A stretch of 64,000 nt of DNA from Schaalia turicensis ACS-279-V-Col4 (GCF_000296505.1 NZ_JH815209.1:128908-192907); one strand, 5' to 3'; counted from the stretch's first letter, positions 1-11,403 are shown. Notes: generated by a model from the sequence alone, not told the origin. Numbers and translations are program-made.

Positions 1-596
1 GCACGGATTGCACCGCAGACTTCCTGTGCATCTTCGCTGGTCGCGGTTTCGCCAGTGCCGATTGCCCAGATGGGTTCGTAGGCGATGACGATCTTGGCGA
101 CGTCTTCAGCGGACCAGCCAGCGAGTGCTGCGCGGATCTGGCCGAGGACGAACTCAACGTGGGTGCCGGCCTTGCGGATTTCAAGGGCTTCACCGCAGCA
201 GAGGATCGGAGTCATGCCTGCGTCGAGGGTCTTCCGTGCCTTCGCACCAACGAGTTCGTCGGATTCGTTGTGGTACTCACGACGCTCCGAGTGGCCCATG
301 ACGACGTACGTACAGCCGAGCTTGTCGAGCATAGCGGTGGAGATTTCACCGGTGTATGCACCGTTGTCGTGGATGGAAACGTCCTGTGCACCGTACTTGA
401 TGCCGAGTTCATCGGCGTCAACGATAGTCTGAACGGTACGGATGTCAGTGAACGGAGGAATAACCAGGACCTCACACTTGGAGTAGTCGTGGTTGTGATC
501 CTTCAGTTCCATTGCCAGGCCCTGGACAAGGTGATTGGCCTCGAGGTGATCGAGGTTCATCTTCCAGTTGCCGGCCATCAGCGGGGTACGTGTCAT
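1..596 (-). CDS. tpiA: Triosephosphate isomerase, 3' part beyond window
   Basis: Interconverts dihydroxyacetone phosphate and glyceraldehyde 3-phosphate in cytoplasmic glycolysis. About 198 codons are present and the C-terminal ~55 residues of the usual ~255 lie outside the window. The catalytic residues are visible: the Lys in GNWKMN (residues 9-14), the His in MGHSERREY, and the Glu in [11 protein letters not shown]. The start is the ATG at 594-596, preceded by the 3' end of pgk with only 3 nt between the genes, so it is the distal gene of a gap-pgk-tpiA group. The frame is intact up to the window edge. Confidence 0.97.
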   Translation of the reverse strand, partial: MTRTPLMAGNWKMNLDHLEANHLVQGLAMELKDHNHDYSKCEVLVIPPFTDIRTVQTIVDADELGIKYGAQDVSIHDNGAYTGEISTAMLDKLGCTYVVMGHSERREYHNESDELVGAKARKTLDAGMTPILCCGEALEIRKAGTHVEFVLGQIRAALAGWSAEDVAKIVIAYEPIWAIGTGETATSEDAQEVCGAIR

Positions 597-599
597 TTT

Positions 600-1790
600 T
601 CAGTCCTCCAGAACTGCAATACCCGGCAGAACCTTGCCCTCGAGGAGTTCGAGGGAAGCGCCACCACCGGTGGAAATGTGGGAGAAGGTGGATTCGTCGA
701 AGCCGAGGGTACGAACTGCAGCTGCAGAGTCGCCACCACCGATGACGGAGAACATATTGCCGTCAGACAGTGCCTGAGCAACTGCCTTGGTGCCTGCTGC
801 AAATGCCGGGAATTCGAAGACGCCCATCGGGCCATTCCATGCGATGGTCTTCGCCGATGCAATTTTTTCGGCGAAGAGCTTCTGCGATTCAACGCCGATA
901 TCGAGGCCCATCTGGTCATCCGGAATAGCGTCGACAGCAACGTTGGTTGCCGGTGCGTCAGCTGCGAATTCGGGAGCAACGACGACGTCGACCGGGAGGA
1001 TCAGTTCAACGCCACGCTCTGCTGCTTCGGCGATGTAGCCCTTCACGGTTTCGATCTGGTCTGCTTCGAGCAGGGACTTGCCGACCGAGTAGCCCTGAGC
1101 TGCAAGGAAGGTGAAGGCCATGCCGCCACCGATGAAGAGGCGGTCAGCCTTCTTCAGCAAGTTGGCGATAACACCGAGCTTGTCAGAAACCTTGGAACCG
1201 CCGAGGACGACACCGTAGGGACGCTCCGGGTTCTCAGTTGCCTTGCGCAGGGATTCGATTTCCTTCAGAACCAACAGGCCGGAAGCGGAAGGAACGAGCT
1301 TGGCGATGTCGTAGACGGAAGCCTGCTTGCGGTGCACAACACCGAAGCCATCGGAGACGAATGCGTCGCCGAGTTCTGCGTATGCCTTGGCCAGTTCTTC
1401 GCGTTCTTCGTCAACCTTGGAGGTCTCGCGTGCGTCGAAGCGGACGTTTTCGAGAAGAGCGATTTCGCCTTCTCCGAGAGCTGCAACGGTAGCCTTGGCG
1501 GATTCGCCAACAACGTCGCCTGCAAGGCTGACGGGGGCGTCGATGAGTTCGCCGAGACGAGCTGCGGCAGGTGCCAGCGAGAATGCCGGATCGACCTTGC
1601 CCTTCGGGCGACCGAGGTGAGCCATGATGATAACCTTGGCGCCAGCCTTGGTCAGCAGGTTCAGAGTCGGCAGTGCTGCGCGAATACGACCGTCATCGGT
1701 GATGACACCGTCCTTCAACGGAACGTTGAAGTCAGAACGAACCAGAACGCGCTTGCCACGCAGTTCGCCGAGAGTTTCGATGGTCCTCAT
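600..1790 (-). CDS. pgk: Phosphoglycerate kinase
   Basis: Transfers the acyl phosphate of 1,3-bisphosphoglycerate to ADP in glycolysis. The 396 residues match the usual length. The N-terminal substrate-binding signature VRSDFNVPL and the C-terminal Gly-rich nucleotide loop [11 protein letters not shown] are both present. The ATG start is preceded by a GAAAGG ribosome-binding site. It sits between gap (124 nt upstream) and tpiA (3 nt downstream). The gap-pgk spacer contains two hairpins, listed separately, that could adjust relative expression of the two genes. Confidence 0.98.
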   Translation of the reverse strand: MRTIETLGELRGKRVLVRSDFNVPLKDGVITDDGRIRAALPTLNLLTKAGAKVIIMAHLGRPKGKVDPAFSLAPAAARLGELIDAPVSLAGDVVGESAKATVAALGEGEIALLENVRFDARETSKVDEEREELAKAYAELGDAFVSDGFGVVHRKQASVYDIAKLVPSASGLLVLKEIESLRKATENPERPYGVVLGGSKVSDKLGVIANLLKKADRLFIGGGMAFTFLAAQGYSVGKSLLEADQIETVKGYIAEAAERGVELILPVDVVVAPEFAADAPATNVAVDAIPDDQMGLDIGVESQKLFAEKIASAKTIAWNGPMGVFEFPAFAAGTKAVAQALSDGNMFSVIGGGDSAAAVRTLGFDESTFSHISTGGGASLELLEGKVLPGIAVLED

Positions 1791-1811
1791 AGAACCAACC
1801 TTTCATTAAAG

Positions 1812-1828
1812 GGGCGGAGTATCCGCCC
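1812..1828 (-). promoter_or_regulatory. Small hairpin just upstream of pgk
   Basis: A perfect 7-bp inverted repeat (GGGCGGA, loop of 3, TCCGCCC) lies about 20 nt before the pgk start codon on the transcript. On the minus strand it is preceded by a short T run. It could be an RNA processing or stability element in a gap-pgk transcript. The structure is read from sequence; the role is inference. Confidence 0.4.
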
Positions 1829-1841
1829 GAAAATCGTGAGT

Positions 1842-1886
1842 ACACAAGCGCCCGCACACCTCATAGGGGTGCGCGGGCGCAAGTGT
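1842..1886 (-). terminator. Hairpin between gap and pgk
   Basis: A GC-rich inverted repeat (arms 1848-1860 and 1868-1880, 13 bp with one mismatch) with a flanking ACAC/GTGT extension lies 35 nt after the gap stop codon. It has no clear T run, so it is more likely a leaky terminator or an mRNA-stabilising stem that lets gap be expressed above pgk-tpiA than a full stop. Confidence 0.5.
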
Positions 1887-1914
1887 TTGCTGCTCACAGC
1901 GTACGAGGTGCGAT

Positions 1915-3048
<1,134 letters not shown>

Positions 3049-3120
3049 CTACGGCACCTTCAGTGGACGAACCCCTGCGTGGCAATAATAACGTTCGTGG
3101 CTTGAGGTGGACTAAAGTCC

Positions 3121-4104
3121 TCAGTCGTCCTCGAGCATTTCGATCGTGAGTGCAGCTTCCGTATCCGGAATCCCACGATCGTGAGCAACCTTGTCAGCCA
3201 TGGCCAGCAGGCGACGAATACGACCAGCAACAGCATCTTTCGTCAACGGCGGATCCGTGTGCTTTCCCAGTTCCTCCAAGGACGCCTGCTTGTACTTCAG
3301 ACGCAGAGTTCCCGCTTCAAGAAGATGAGGCGGAATGTCGTCGCCGAGGATTTCGAAGGCACGTTCTAGTCGGGCTCCCGCGGCTACAGCAGCACGCGCA
3401 GAACGACGCAGGTTTGCGTCATCAAAGTTCGCCAGACGATTCGCCGATCCGCGGGCTTCGCGCTTCTCTCGACGGTCCTGCCACGTCTTCTGAGTAGAGG
3501 AAGCACCCATCTTGCCAATCAGTTGTCCGATGGCCTCTGAATCGCGGACAGAGACGCGGTCCGTGCCTCGTACTTCTTTCGAACGTGCAGCGGCGCCCAA
3601 CTTTCGCGCACATCCGACCATAGCAAGCGCAACCTCGGGTCCCGGGCATGTCACTTCCAGCGAAGTCGAGCGCCCGGGCTCCATCAGCGACCCACGCGCA
3701 AGGAACGCTCCACGCCAGACCGCGGCCGCTTCACCGTTCCCCGACGCTACTAAGGTGGCGGGGAGACCGCGTACTGGCCGGCGAAGAGAATCGACAAGAC
3801 CGGTCATACGAGCAAGCTCGTCAGCCTTATGCACAACGCGAACAACAAAACGCTTACCGCGACGCAGCGAACCACCTGAAACAACGACAACCGTTGATTC
3901 AGCGTTGTAGAGCGTCTGCAAAAACAGGCGAAGACGGAGCGCCGCTGCGGGGGTATCCAGTTCTGCTTCGATCAGAATGTGGCCGGAAACAAGGTGCAGT
4001 CCACCAGCGAACCGCAGAATCGCAGCGGTTTCAGCAGCCATCTCAGACTGAGTTTGTGGCGCAACGCGCGCAAGTTCGTCTTTTAAATCAGTAGTTAGTG
4101 ACAC
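3121..4104 (-). CDS. whiA: DNA-binding protein WhiA
   Basis: WhiA is a homing-endonuclease-like (LAGLIDADG fold) transcription factor with a C-terminal helix-turn-helix. It is conserved in Gram-positive bacteria and is linked to sporulation in streptomycetes and to cell division elsewhere. The conserved signatures [12 protein letters not shown] ([12 protein letters not shown]), [24 protein letters not shown] and the C-terminal GIPDTEAAL are all present. Starting at the GTG 4102-4104 gives 327 residues, the normal length, with a GAGGA site 7 nt upstream. An ATG two codons earlier would leave only about 2 nt after that site. It is the last gene of the rapZ-yvcK-whiA cluster, 22 nt after yvcK. 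Confidence 0.95.
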   Translation of the reverse strand: MSLTTDLKDELARVAPQTQSEMAAETAAILRFAGGLHLVSGHILIEAELDTPAAALRLRLFLQTLYNAESTVVVVSGGSLRRGKRFVVRVVHKADELARMTGLVDSLRRPVRGLPATLVASGNGEAAAVWRGAFLARGSLMEPGRSTSLEVTCPGPEVALAMVGCARKLGAAARSKEVRGTDRVSVRDSEAIGQLIGKMGASSTQKTWQDRREKREARGSANRLANFDDANLRRSARAAVAAGARLERAFEILGDDIPPHLLEAGTLRLKYKQASLEELGKHTDPPLTKDAVAGRIRRLLAMADKVAHDRGIPDTEAALTIEMLEDD

Positions 4105-4126
4105 GTTCATTTCCTCAGATGTCGCT

Positions 4127-5131
4127 TCAGGGCAGCCAAGTCTCGGTTTTGCCGACTTCTCCAAGGAAGCCGTCAAACGCATCCCTCAGCGCTGCGGCAA
4201 GACGGAGCGGGTCGTGGTGCGGTTGTCCATCACCGGTACGAACCTGTCGAAGTAGCACGCGAGCGCCCACCCCCTCTGAAGCAACAATAAGGTCGTCGAC
4301 ATCATCGATGGCGGTTGGATCGGCAATAATCACATCCAGTTTGAAATCTGGAGCATAGTCGCGGATCACGCGAACATGATCGGCAGTGGTCATACGATCT
4401 GTCTCGCCACGCTGGCGCGATAGGTTCAAGATCAACGCACGGTGGGCATCGGTCGTCACAAGTGCACGGTGAACGTCTGGCACCAACACATGCGGAATCA
4501 CGGACGTGTACCACGAGCCAGGACCAAGCAAAACCCAATCCGCCTGTTCGATCGCCGTCCCAACTTCTGCTGGAACACGCGGGCTTTTGGGAAGAAGACG
4601 AATATGTTCGACAGTTCCTGGCGCAATCGCCACCTTCGACTGTCCCGAAACCGTGTACTTACGTCCGTCATCATCCATGTCCGCTTCGATCTGGAGAGGA
4701 TCGATGGACATTGGAAGCACACGGCCACTCGCACCAAGCAGGCGCCCAACCCAATCAAGACCCTCAACCGGGTCGTCAAGCAACTGCCACAAGCCGGAGA
4801 TCAAAAGGTTACCTAAAGCGTGCCCATTCAACGGCCCGGTTGTTTCAAGACGCGTTTGCAGGACATCGCGCCACGTCAGACCCCACTCGGTTTCTTCGCA
4901 GAGAGAGGCAAGAGCCATGCGAAGATCACCGGGGGGCAGGATCTCCATCTCTTGACGCAGACGACCTGATGATCCCCCATCATCGGCGACGGTAACTACC
5001 GCAGTCAGCGATCGCGTGATGTGGCAAAGAGCGCGCAGAGTGACGGAAAGACCGTGGCCACCACCGAGAGCGACAACGGAAGGACCGGTTTCTCCGCGTA
5101 GTGTCCAACCTGCTGCATCGACGTATGACAT
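4127..5131 (-). CDS. yvcK: YvcK/CofD-like gluconeogenesis factor
   Basis: This is a CofD-superfamily protein that binds nucleotide sugars and in Firmicutes affects carbon metabolism and cell-wall synthesis. The N-terminal nucleotide-binding loop [17 protein letters not shown] and the conserved [12 protein letters not shown] are intact, and [12 protein letters not shown] follows. The length of 334 is typical. The ATG directly follows the TAA of rapZ with no spacer, and a GGGAGAG site lies inside the end of rapZ, which implies translational coupling. It sits between rapZ and whiA, the conserved actinobacterial and firmicute arrangement. Confidence 0.95.
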   Translation of the reverse strand: MSYVDAAGWTLRGETGPSVVALGGGHGLSVTLRALCHITRSLTAVVTVADDGGSSGRLRQEMEILPPGDLRMALASLCEETEWGLTWRDVLQTRLETTGPLNGHALGNLLISGLWQLLDDPVEGLDWVGRLLGASGRVLPMSIDPLQIEADMDDDGRKYTVSGQSKVAIAPGTVEHIRLLPKSPRVPAEVGTAIEQADWVLLGPGSWYTSVIPHVLVPDVHRALVTTDAHRALILNLSRQRGETDRMTTADHVRVIRDYAPDFKLDVIIADPTAIDDVDDLIVASEGVGARVLLRQVRTGDGQPHHDPLRLAAALRDAFDGFLGEVGKTETWLP

Positions 5132-6079
5132 TTACTCTCTCCCGAGGTCACGGTGGTGGACTCGGACAGGATAGCCGTTTTCACGAAGCCTGTTGGCAAT
5201 CAGTTCCGCACATGCGACCGAGCGATGCTGACCGCCGGTACATCCCACGGCAATTGTTGCGAATGGTTTGAGCTCACTAATGTAGCCCTGAAGCATGGGG
5301 GCAAGCAGGTCCGCATATGACACAACGAACTGTCGAGCTCCGGGCTGATCCAGCACGTAATCCGCAACCGGCTTATCGCGACCGGTCAGATGACGGAGTT
5401 CATCCACCCAGTACGGGTTCTTCAAGAAACGCACGTCAAGCACATGATCAGCGTCAATCGGGATTCCTCGTTTGAAGCCGAAAGATTCAACTGTGATTTG
5501 GAGCGGACGATCGCCCTCTCCCGCAACGACATCGCGGATATGACGCGTCAGGTCATGGACGGACATATTCGACGTGTCAATCACTTCATCTGCGATGCGA
5601 CGAACGGGAGCAAGCATGCGTCGTTCGGCTTCAATGCCGTCCAGGATTGTCTTCTGCCCCTGCAGCGGGTGTGGGCGACGGTTGGACTCGTAGCGTTTCA
5701 CCAGAGTGCGTTCGTCTGCCTCGAGGAAGATAACCCGGTAGGCGACACCCATTTCTCTCATTTGATCCAGCGTCTTCGTCAGATCGGCAAAGAATGTGCG
5801 TGAGCGTACGTCAACGATTGCTGCCAGACGGTGGACGCCTCCGCCTGCCGGTGACATCATGCCAACCAACGCGGGCAACATTGAAGGTGGCAGGTTATCA
5901 ACGACGTACCAGTCGAGGTCTTCAAGCGCTCTGCCTGCCCCGGTACGTCCAGCGCCAGATGCACCGGTGATGATGAGGACCTCGTTCGATGCTATGGGGG
6001 CAACGACCGGGCTGTTCATGTCAAGCAACGGGATGCCTGCAGGTACGGTTGGCGGGTTGTTATCGAGTTCGTCAGTCAT
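5132..6079 (-). CDS. rapZ: RapZ-family nucleotide-binding protein
   Basis: RapZ (YvcJ) proteins are P-loop NTPases. In E. coli RapZ binds the small RNA GlmZ; the role in actinobacteria is less clear. The P-loop reads GASGAGRTGAG, with Arg in the Walker Lys position, a variant I believe is common in actinobacterial members. The later YVVDNLPPSML and the C-terminal AVGCTGGQHRSV signatures are clear. The chosen ATG at 6077-6079 gives 315 residues, slightly longer than usual, with no strong ribosome-binding site. The open frame continues upstream over the end of purT, but that part is unrelated sequence. It lies 19 nt after purT. Confidence 0.95.
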   Translation of the reverse strand: MTDELDNNPPTVPAGIPLLDMNSPVVAPIASNEVLIITGASGAGRTGAGRALEDLDWYVVDNLPPSMLPALVGMMSPAGGGVHRLAAIVDVRSRTFFADLTKTLDQMREMGVAYRVIFLEADERTLVKRYESNRRPHPLQGQKTILDGIEAERRMLAPVRRIADEVIDTSNMSVHDLTRHIRDVVAGEGDRPLQITVESFGFKRGIPIDADHVLDVRFLKNPYWVDELRHLTGRDKPVADYVLDQPGARQFVVSYADLLAPMLQGYISELKPFATIAVGCTGGQHRSVACAELIANRLRENGYPVRVHHRDLGRE

Positions 6080-6098
6080 GGTGTAACTATCGCACTTT

Positions 6099-7325
6099 TC
6101 AATTGTTTTCGCCGGGTAGCGACGTTGCTTCAACAAGCGTGATAGCGTCGGCTCCTCGATTTGCGCGCTCGAGTGCCAGGTCGCTGCTGGCACCGCTTGC
6201 CAGAACAACGCCGACTCGACGACCGGCTCGTGTGACGGGCTTGCCGAATATTCTGACTCCATCGGCCTTGGACAAGGCTTCGGCGACGCCTAGGTATTCG
6301 GGGTGTTTGAGGGGTTTTGTTGATTTGATGACTGCAGATGCACCCGGTGTGCGTAGCGTCGTATCGACGGGCAGGCCGAGGATTGCGCGGACGTGAAGCT
6401 CGAACTCAGACTGTGCTTGGGACACCATAGTGGTCATGCCAGTATCGTGCGGGCGTGGGGATAATTCCGAGAACCAGACGTCGTCGCCCTTGATGAAGAA
6501 TTCGACGCCAAAGAGGCCGAGAGCAGGCGATGCTCCGTTGGATGCCAATGCGTCTGTTACGAGCTTCGCCATGGCCTGACAGCGCTCAAGCGCCAGTGGC
6601 GAAATCGCTGCCGGTTGCCACGATTCAACATAGTCACCGTTGACCTGTCGGTGTCCGATGGGACTGCAGTAGGACGTTTCGATCGATTCGCCATTCCACC
6701 AGCGGACGGTCAGAAGCGTGATTTCGCAGTCGAACCGTACTTCTTCTTCGACGATAACTTCACCAGTTTGAGAGCGGGCGCCTTCCTGAGCCGCATTCCA
6801 AGCCTCATCAACCTGTTCCTCGGAGGTAATGCGGGACTGTCCGTGGCCAGACGATGACATTGTTGGTTTGATGAAAGCAGGCAGGCCGGTGTGATTCAGT
6901 GCCTCGCGAATATCATCGGCGCTTGAAGCAAAGCGGAACTGAGAAGTGACAACACCATCGAGGCTCGCAGCAAGGCCACGAATGCGATTGCGATCCATCG
7001 TTGCTTGGACGGCAAATGCGTTGGGCACGATACGCGTGTCCTGATGCGTTGCTTCAAACTTTGCCAGTGCGTCAGTGGCGATTGCTTCAACTTCGGGGAC
7101 AACAAGGTCTGGTTTCACCCGGTCGAGCAACGCGAAAAGCTCGTCATCATCCGACATATCGAGAACCGCGTACTCGTCGGCGACCTGCATCGCGGGAGCT
7201 ACCGGGTAGGCATCTACAGCAATCACGTATACGCCGTAGCGTTTCAGACAGATTGTGACTTCTTTTCCTAGTTCTCCGCTACCCAGCAACAAAACGCGAC
7301 ACGGAAGATGAAACGCCGGCGTCAT
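6099..7325 (-). CDS. purT: Formate-dependent phosphoribosylglycinamide formyltransferase
   Basis: PurT formylates GAR using formate and ATP, the folate-independent alternative to PurN in purine synthesis. It is an ATP-grasp enzyme of 408 residues. The N-terminal dinucleotide-like loop LLLGSGELGKEV, KPTMSSSGHGQS (ATP-grasp small loop) and SELSPRPHDTGM near the metal site are all present. The ATG is preceded by GGGGAG at good spacing. A 114-nt spacer separates it from uvrC upstream, enough for its own promoter. Its place between uvrC and rapZ interrupts an otherwise conserved run. Confidence 0.95.
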   Translation of the reverse strand: MTPAFHLPCRVLLLGSGELGKEVTICLKRYGVYVIAVDAYPVAPAMQVADEYAVLDMSDDDELFALLDRVKPDLVVPEVEAIATDALAKFEATHQDTRIVPNAFAVQATMDRNRIRGLAASLDGVVTSQFRFASSADDIREALNHTGLPAFIKPTMSSSGHGQSRITSEEQVDEAWNAAQEGARSQTGEVIVEEEVRFDCEITLLTVRWWNGESIETSYCSPIGHRQVNGDYVESWQPAAISPLALERCQAMAKLVTDALASNGASPALGLFGVEFFIKGDDVWFSELSPRPHDTGMTTMVSQAQSEFELHVRAILGLPVDTTLRTPGASAVIKSTKPLKHPEYLGVAEALSKADGVRIFGKPVTRAGRRVGVVLASGASSDLALERANRGADAITLVEATSLPGENN

Positions 7326-7439
7326 AGTGTGCTCCCCGTTGGTGAATTGAGTTTTCTTCAGGTTAGTGGACCAAAGCGCGCGTGTGCGGGTGTGCTCACG
7401 TTTGACTTGGGCGACTGAACGAAAGTATCACGAGGCCGA

Positions 7440-9452
7440 TCAGGCGTGTTCGGACTGTGGATTCAGTGCTTCGAGGATCGATTGAGCAAGCACTGAGCCA
7501 ATACCGGGCACCGAAGCTACTTCGTCGACGCTTGCTTCGCGAAGCTTTTTCACTGATCCGAATCGCGTGAGTAGCGCTGATTGCCGCGCGGGACCGACAC
7601 CTTCAATGGCGTCAAGGACGGACCTCGTTAGTGCTTTCGTTCGACGCTTACGGTGCTTCGTAATTGCGAATCGGTGGGATTCATCGCGCAGGTACTGCAG
7701 CAAGTGGAGGGCAGACGAGCCACGCGGGAAGATCATCGGAAATTCGTCGCCGGGAATCCAGACTTCTTCGAGACGCTTAGCCAATCCCACAAGAGGAATG
7801 TCGACGCCAAGATCATCGAGTGCAGTACGCGCTGCATTCACCTGAGGTAGACCACCGTCGACGACCACAAGGTCGGGCCGATAAGAAAACCTGCGTGGCT
7901 TTCCTGTGAGTGAATCAATCGGACCGGATTCGAAGGCGACGCCCTCATCGTCTTCACCGGCAACCCCTGCTTCTTCTGCAAGCAGACGGGAGAAACGCCT
8001 GCGCAGAACCTCATCCATCGCGGACGTATCATCGGGGGTGCCGTTGCCATCTGTGCCTCGAATATTGAATGTCCGATAAGCGTCTTTACGCGGAGCGCCG
8101 TCTTCGAAGACGACCATGGAACCGACCTGGTGGGTACCCATGGTGTGCGAGATGTCGTAGCACTCAATGCGCAACGGGGCAGCATCCAGTCCGAGGTTTT
8201 CAGCCAATTCTTCAAGTGCTTGGGAACGAACAGTCAGATCGCCTGCTCGCTTGGTCTGATGGAGTTCCAGCGCTTGGCGAGCGTTCTCACGCACCGTTTC
8301 CATCAGCTGGGCTTTCGGACCGCGCGAGGGCACGTGAATGCGCACGGACGCCCCTCGTACTTCACTCAGCCAGGAAGCAATCATTTGCTTGTTGTCCGGC
8401 TCGATCGAGACGAAAACTTCGTGCGGAATCGCCGACGTTGGAGTGTGTGCGATGTCGTCAACCGACTTCTTTTTGACCTTCTCGCGCCTTGTCGGGGTGC
8501 TCGGATCAGAAGGAGGAAGCTGCGAGTAGACCTGTTCAAGCAAACGAGCCATCAAGACCTGCTCATCTGCACCATCGACGCGATCGATCACCCATCCTCG
8601 CGTGCCACGGATACGACCACCACGAACGAAGAAAACGTGGACAGCAGCATCGAGTTCATCAGCAACAAGCGCGAAGACATCAGCGTCTGTACCATCATCG
8701 AGGACAACAACGTTCTTTTCCAGAACGTTCTCAATCGCTTTCAGGTCATCGCGGGCCTTCGCGGCAGTTTCAAAGTCAAGGTGCGCTGCGGATTCTTTCA
8801 TCCGTTCTTTCAACTCACGAACAATGGGGCCGGTCTTCCCCTCCATGAAATCGCAGTAATTCTGCGCAAGCTGACGATGATCTTCTTCGCTAATCGCACC
8901 GATACAGGGAGCAGAACACTTGTCGATATGCGCCAGAAGACAGGCTCGCTTTTGGGCTTTCGCACGCTGAAAAACTCCCGGGGTGCACGTACGCACGGGG
9001 TAGATACGTGAGAGCAAATCGATCGTTTCACGAATCGCCCACACCTGCGTATACGGGCCGTAGTAACGCGTTCCGGCACGTTTCGCCTGACGCGTGACAT
9101 GAACGCGGGGGTATCTCTCCCCCATGGTCACAGCCAAGTAAGGATAGGACTTATCGTCCTTAAACATGACGTTGAACTGTGGATTAAACTCTTTGATCCA
9201 CGTGAATTCAAGCGTCAGGGCTTCAATTTCGCTACGAACAACGGTCCATTGAACGTGCGTCGCCGTAAACACCATTTGGCGCGTACGAGGGTGAAGATTG
9301 CCTGGATCCTGGAAATAGTTCGTCAGACGATTACGAAGGTTCTTTGCTTTACCGACATAGATAACTCGACCGTCTTTATCGGAAAAACGATAGACGCCCG
9401 GTGACGAAGGAATATCACCGGTTTTCGGACGGTACGTTGACGGGTCGGCCAC
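7440..9452 (-). CDS. uvrC: UvrABC system protein C (excinuclease subunit)
   Basis: UvrC makes both incisions in nucleotide-excision repair after UvrA and UvrB locate damage. Domains run in order: an N-terminal GIY-YIG nuclease ([21 protein letters not shown], split over residues 17-37), a Cys-rich stretch ([15 protein letters not shown]), a UvrB-binding UVR motif near residues 205-235, an RNase H-like nuclease with ECYDISH and VVDGGLPQV, and a C-terminal HhH2 pair ([12 protein letters not shown]). It has 670 residues. The GTG start at 9450-9452 matches the family N-terminus (ADPSTYRP) but has only a weak ribosome-binding site, and the sequence immediately upstream is the end of a gltB relic. 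Confidence 0.97.
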   Translation of the reverse strand: MADPSTYRPKTGDIPSSPGVYRFSDKDGRVIYVGKAKNLRNRLTNYFQDPGNLHPRTRQMVFTATHVQWTVVRSEIEALTLEFTWIKEFNPQFNVMFKDDKSYPYLAVTMGERYPRVHVTRQAKRAGTRYYGPYTQVWAIRETIDLLSRIYPVRTCTPGVFQRAKAQKRACLLAHIDKCSAPCIGAISEEDHRQLAQNYCDFMEGKTGPIVRELKERMKESAAHLDFETAAKARDDLKAIENVLEKNVVVLDDGTDADVFALVADELDAAVHVFFVRGGRIRGTRGWVIDRVDGADEQVLMARLLEQVYSQLPPSDPSTPTRREKVKKKSVDDIAHTPTSAIPHEVFVSIEPDNKQMIASWLSEVRGASVRIHVPSRGPKAQLMETVRENARQALELHQTKRAGDLTVRSQALEELAENLGLDAAPLRIECYDISHTMGTHQVGSMVVFEDGAPRKDAYRTFNIRGTDGNGTPDDTSAMDEVLRRRFSRLLAEEAGVAGEDDEGVAFESGPIDSLTGKPRRFSYRPDLVVVDGGLPQVNAARTALDDLGVDIPLVGLAKRLEEVWIPGDEFPMIFPRGSSALHLLQYLRDESHRFAITKHRKRRTKALTRSVLDAIEGVGPARQSALLTRFGSVKKLREASVDEVASVPGIGSVLAQSILEALNPQSEHA

Positions 9453-9466
9453 CTGAATAGTGTACG

Positions 9467-9734
9467 TACCTGGGTGCGCGTATGCCGACGCAGAAGATGA
9501 TGATGGACAGCTGCAGTAGCTAGAAGTGACGGGATTGGCGCCATTTCAGCGTTTGTTTCACGGTCAGAAAGAACGAGGAATGAAACACCATCTTCGACCG
9601 GAACGTCTCGCCACGCCAGAACGCGCAGCCCCTCTTCACAAGCAATCGCTTCAACCGCTGCCACTGCACGCATCGTGTTCATTCGCCGGATCATAGAGAC
9701 CACTGGCGCGTTGTTCACGCACTCGAGCACTCAT
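9467..9734 (-). pseudogene. gltB: Relic of gltB, glutamate synthase large subunit
   Basis: Three short blocks of a GltB-type protein lie in order. The first is the N-terminal [12 protein letters not shown] at codons 12-23 from an ATG at 9732-9734, which still has a GAGGAG ribosome-binding site. The second is [20 protein letters not shown], in the next frame, corresponding to a region about 100 residues into GltB. Fused to it is [19 protein letters not shown] plus AAVHHHLLR and RTQV, corresponding to the central synthase domain about 500 residues further on. The original frame stops after 27 codons. A normal GltB is about 1500 residues, so over 90% of the gene is gone and the remaining end abuts uvrC. 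The match is from memory of the family, but three ordered blocks leave little doubt. Confidence 0.9.
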
Positions 9735-9978
9735 GATGTCTCCTCGCGTCGAAAATGCATCTATTCCACAATTGCAAAGTAATAGTAAACACTTGTGGAA
9801 AGAACGGGCTCATCTTGGAGAATTCACGCCACAAACAGGACAAATGCGCCACATTTCGGACAATCTTTTTCGCGCATGAAACGCTATGTAATACCATCTA
9901 TTTAGCGGTTGTTTGGCAAAGTTTTTACCAAACGTCTTGGCATCAACGCATTAATAACGTGCGATGGAAGGACACCTT
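9735..9978. promoter_or_regulatory. Divergent control region of glnA and the gltB relic
   Basis: This AT-rich 244-nt spacer separates divergent glnA (plus) and the gltB relic (minus). It holds a perfect 8-bp inverted repeat TTCCACAA / TTGTGGAA (9764-9771 and 9793-9800), 30-66 nt before the relic's start. A second one, GTTTGGCAAA / TTTACCAAAC (10 bp with one mismatch, 9911-9933), lies about 45 nt before the glnA start. Both look like operators or leader hairpins. A TATGTAAT sequence near 9885 is a possible -10 for glnA, but I see no good -35. Regulator unknown. Confidence 0.4.
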
Positions 9979-11403
9979 ATGTTCACCACCTCCGAAGAGG
10001 TTGTTTCGTTTATTACTGAACAGGACATTGAATTTGTTGATGTTCGCTTCTGCGACGTTCCCGGCGTCCAGCAGCACTTCACAATTCCTGCACAGGAGTT
10101 CATTGACGACGCCCTTGAGAATGGTTTGATGTTCGACGGATCGTCCGTGCGCGGTTTCACTGCTATTCACGAGTCTGACATGAAGCTCATCCCCGACATC
10201 ACGTCAGCATTCGTCGACCCTTTCCGCGTCGCCAAGACTCTCGTCGTCAATTTCTCGATCGTTGACCCCTTCACCGACGAGCCCTTCTCTCGCGATCCTC
10301 GTCAGGTTGCAGCCAAGGCTGAGGCCTACCTACGTTCCACCGGTATCGCTGACGAATGCTTCATCGGCGCCGAAGCTGAGTTCTACCTCTTCAACGATGT
10401 CCGTTACGAGGTCAAGCCGAACTCAACGTTCTTCAAGGTTGACTCCCCCGAAGCATGGTGGAACACAGGCCGGCAAGAAGAAGGCGGCAACCGCGGATAC
10501 AAGGTTGGCGTTAAGGGCGGCTACTTCCCTGTTTCACCCCAGGACCAGTACGCGGATATCCGCGATGAAATGGTTCGCAACCTTGCCGCAGTCGGCCTGA
10601 AGATTGAGCGCGCTCACCACGAGGTTGGTTCCGGTGGTCAGCAGGAAATCAACTACCGTTTCGCAACCCTGCAAAAGGCTGCGGACGACATGATGAAGTT
10701 CAAGTACGTCATCAAGAACACCGCTCTTGACTTTGACCACACGGCAACCTTCATGCCGAAGCCACTGTTCGGTGACAACGGTTCGGGTATGCACACCCAC
10801 CTTTCGCTCTGGAAGAACGGCGAGCCGCTGTTCTACGACGAACGAGGCTACGGTTCACTCTCCGACACTGCTCGTTGGTTCATCGGAGGTCTGCTTGAAC
10901 ACGCTCCGGCACTGCTTGCTTTCACGAACCCGTCGGTCAATTCTTTCCGTCGCTTGGTTCCCGGCTTCGAAGCCCCGATTAACCTGGTGTACTCGGCGCG
11001 TAACCGCTCGGCATGTATCCGCATTCCTGTTACAGGTACGTCCCCGAAGGCGAAGCGCGTCGAATACCGTGTCCCAGACCCGTCGGCCAACCCGTACCTG
11101 TCCTTCGCGGCCTGCCTGATGGCCGGCATCGACGGCATCAAGCGTCGTATTGAGCCTGCTGCCCCAATCGATAAGGATCTCTACGAGCTTCCGCCGGCTG
11201 AATACCAGGACATCACGAAGCTCCCGAGCTCACTCGAAGCAGCCCTTGAGGCCCTGAGCAACGACCATGAGTTCCTCACTGAAGGCGACGTCTTCACCCA
11301 GGACCTCATCGACACATGGCTCGACTACAAGGAGGCGAACGAGGTCGCTCCTATGCGCGTATACCCACACCCCTACGAGTATCACATGTACTTCGATCTC
11401 TGA
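9979..11403 (+). CDS. glnA: Glutamine synthetase type I
   Basis: Makes glutamine from glutamate, ammonia and ATP; a cytoplasmic dodecamer. The 474 residues match the GlnA1 (I-beta) class. Visible motifs are the N-terminal latch [19 protein letters not shown], the ATP and metal region [11 protein letters not shown] (residues ~268-278), NRSACIRIP, and the adenylylation loop [10 protein letters not shown] with Tyr about residue 402, so control by adenylylation is likely. I chose the ATG at 9979, with GGAAGGA 6 nt before it, over one five codons upstream without a site. The gene is monocistronic, ending in a strong terminator, and is divergent from a dead gltB. Confidence 0.98.
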   Translation: MFTTSEEVVSFITEQDIEFVDVRFCDVPGVQQHFTIPAQEFIDDALENGLMFDGSSVRGFTAIHESDMKLIPDITSAFVDPFRVAKTLVVNFSIVDPFTDEPFSRDPRQVAAKAEAYLRSTGIADECFIGAEAEFYLFNDVRYEVKPNSTFFKVDSPEAWWNTGRQEEGGNRGYKVGVKGGYFPVSPQDQYADIRDEMVRNLAAVGLKIERAHHEVGSGGQQEINYRFATLQKAADDMMKFKYVIKNTALDFDHTATFMPKPLFGDNGSGMHTHLSLWKNGEPLFYDERGYGSLSDTARWFIGGLLEHAPALLAFTNPSVNSFRRLVPGFEAPINLVYSARNRSACIRIPVTGTSPKAKRVEYRVPDPSANPYLSFAACLMAGIDGIKRRIEPAAPIDKDLYELPPAEYQDITKLPSSLEAALEALSNDHEFLTEGDVFTQDLIDTWLDYKEANEVAPMRVYPHPYEYHMYFDL

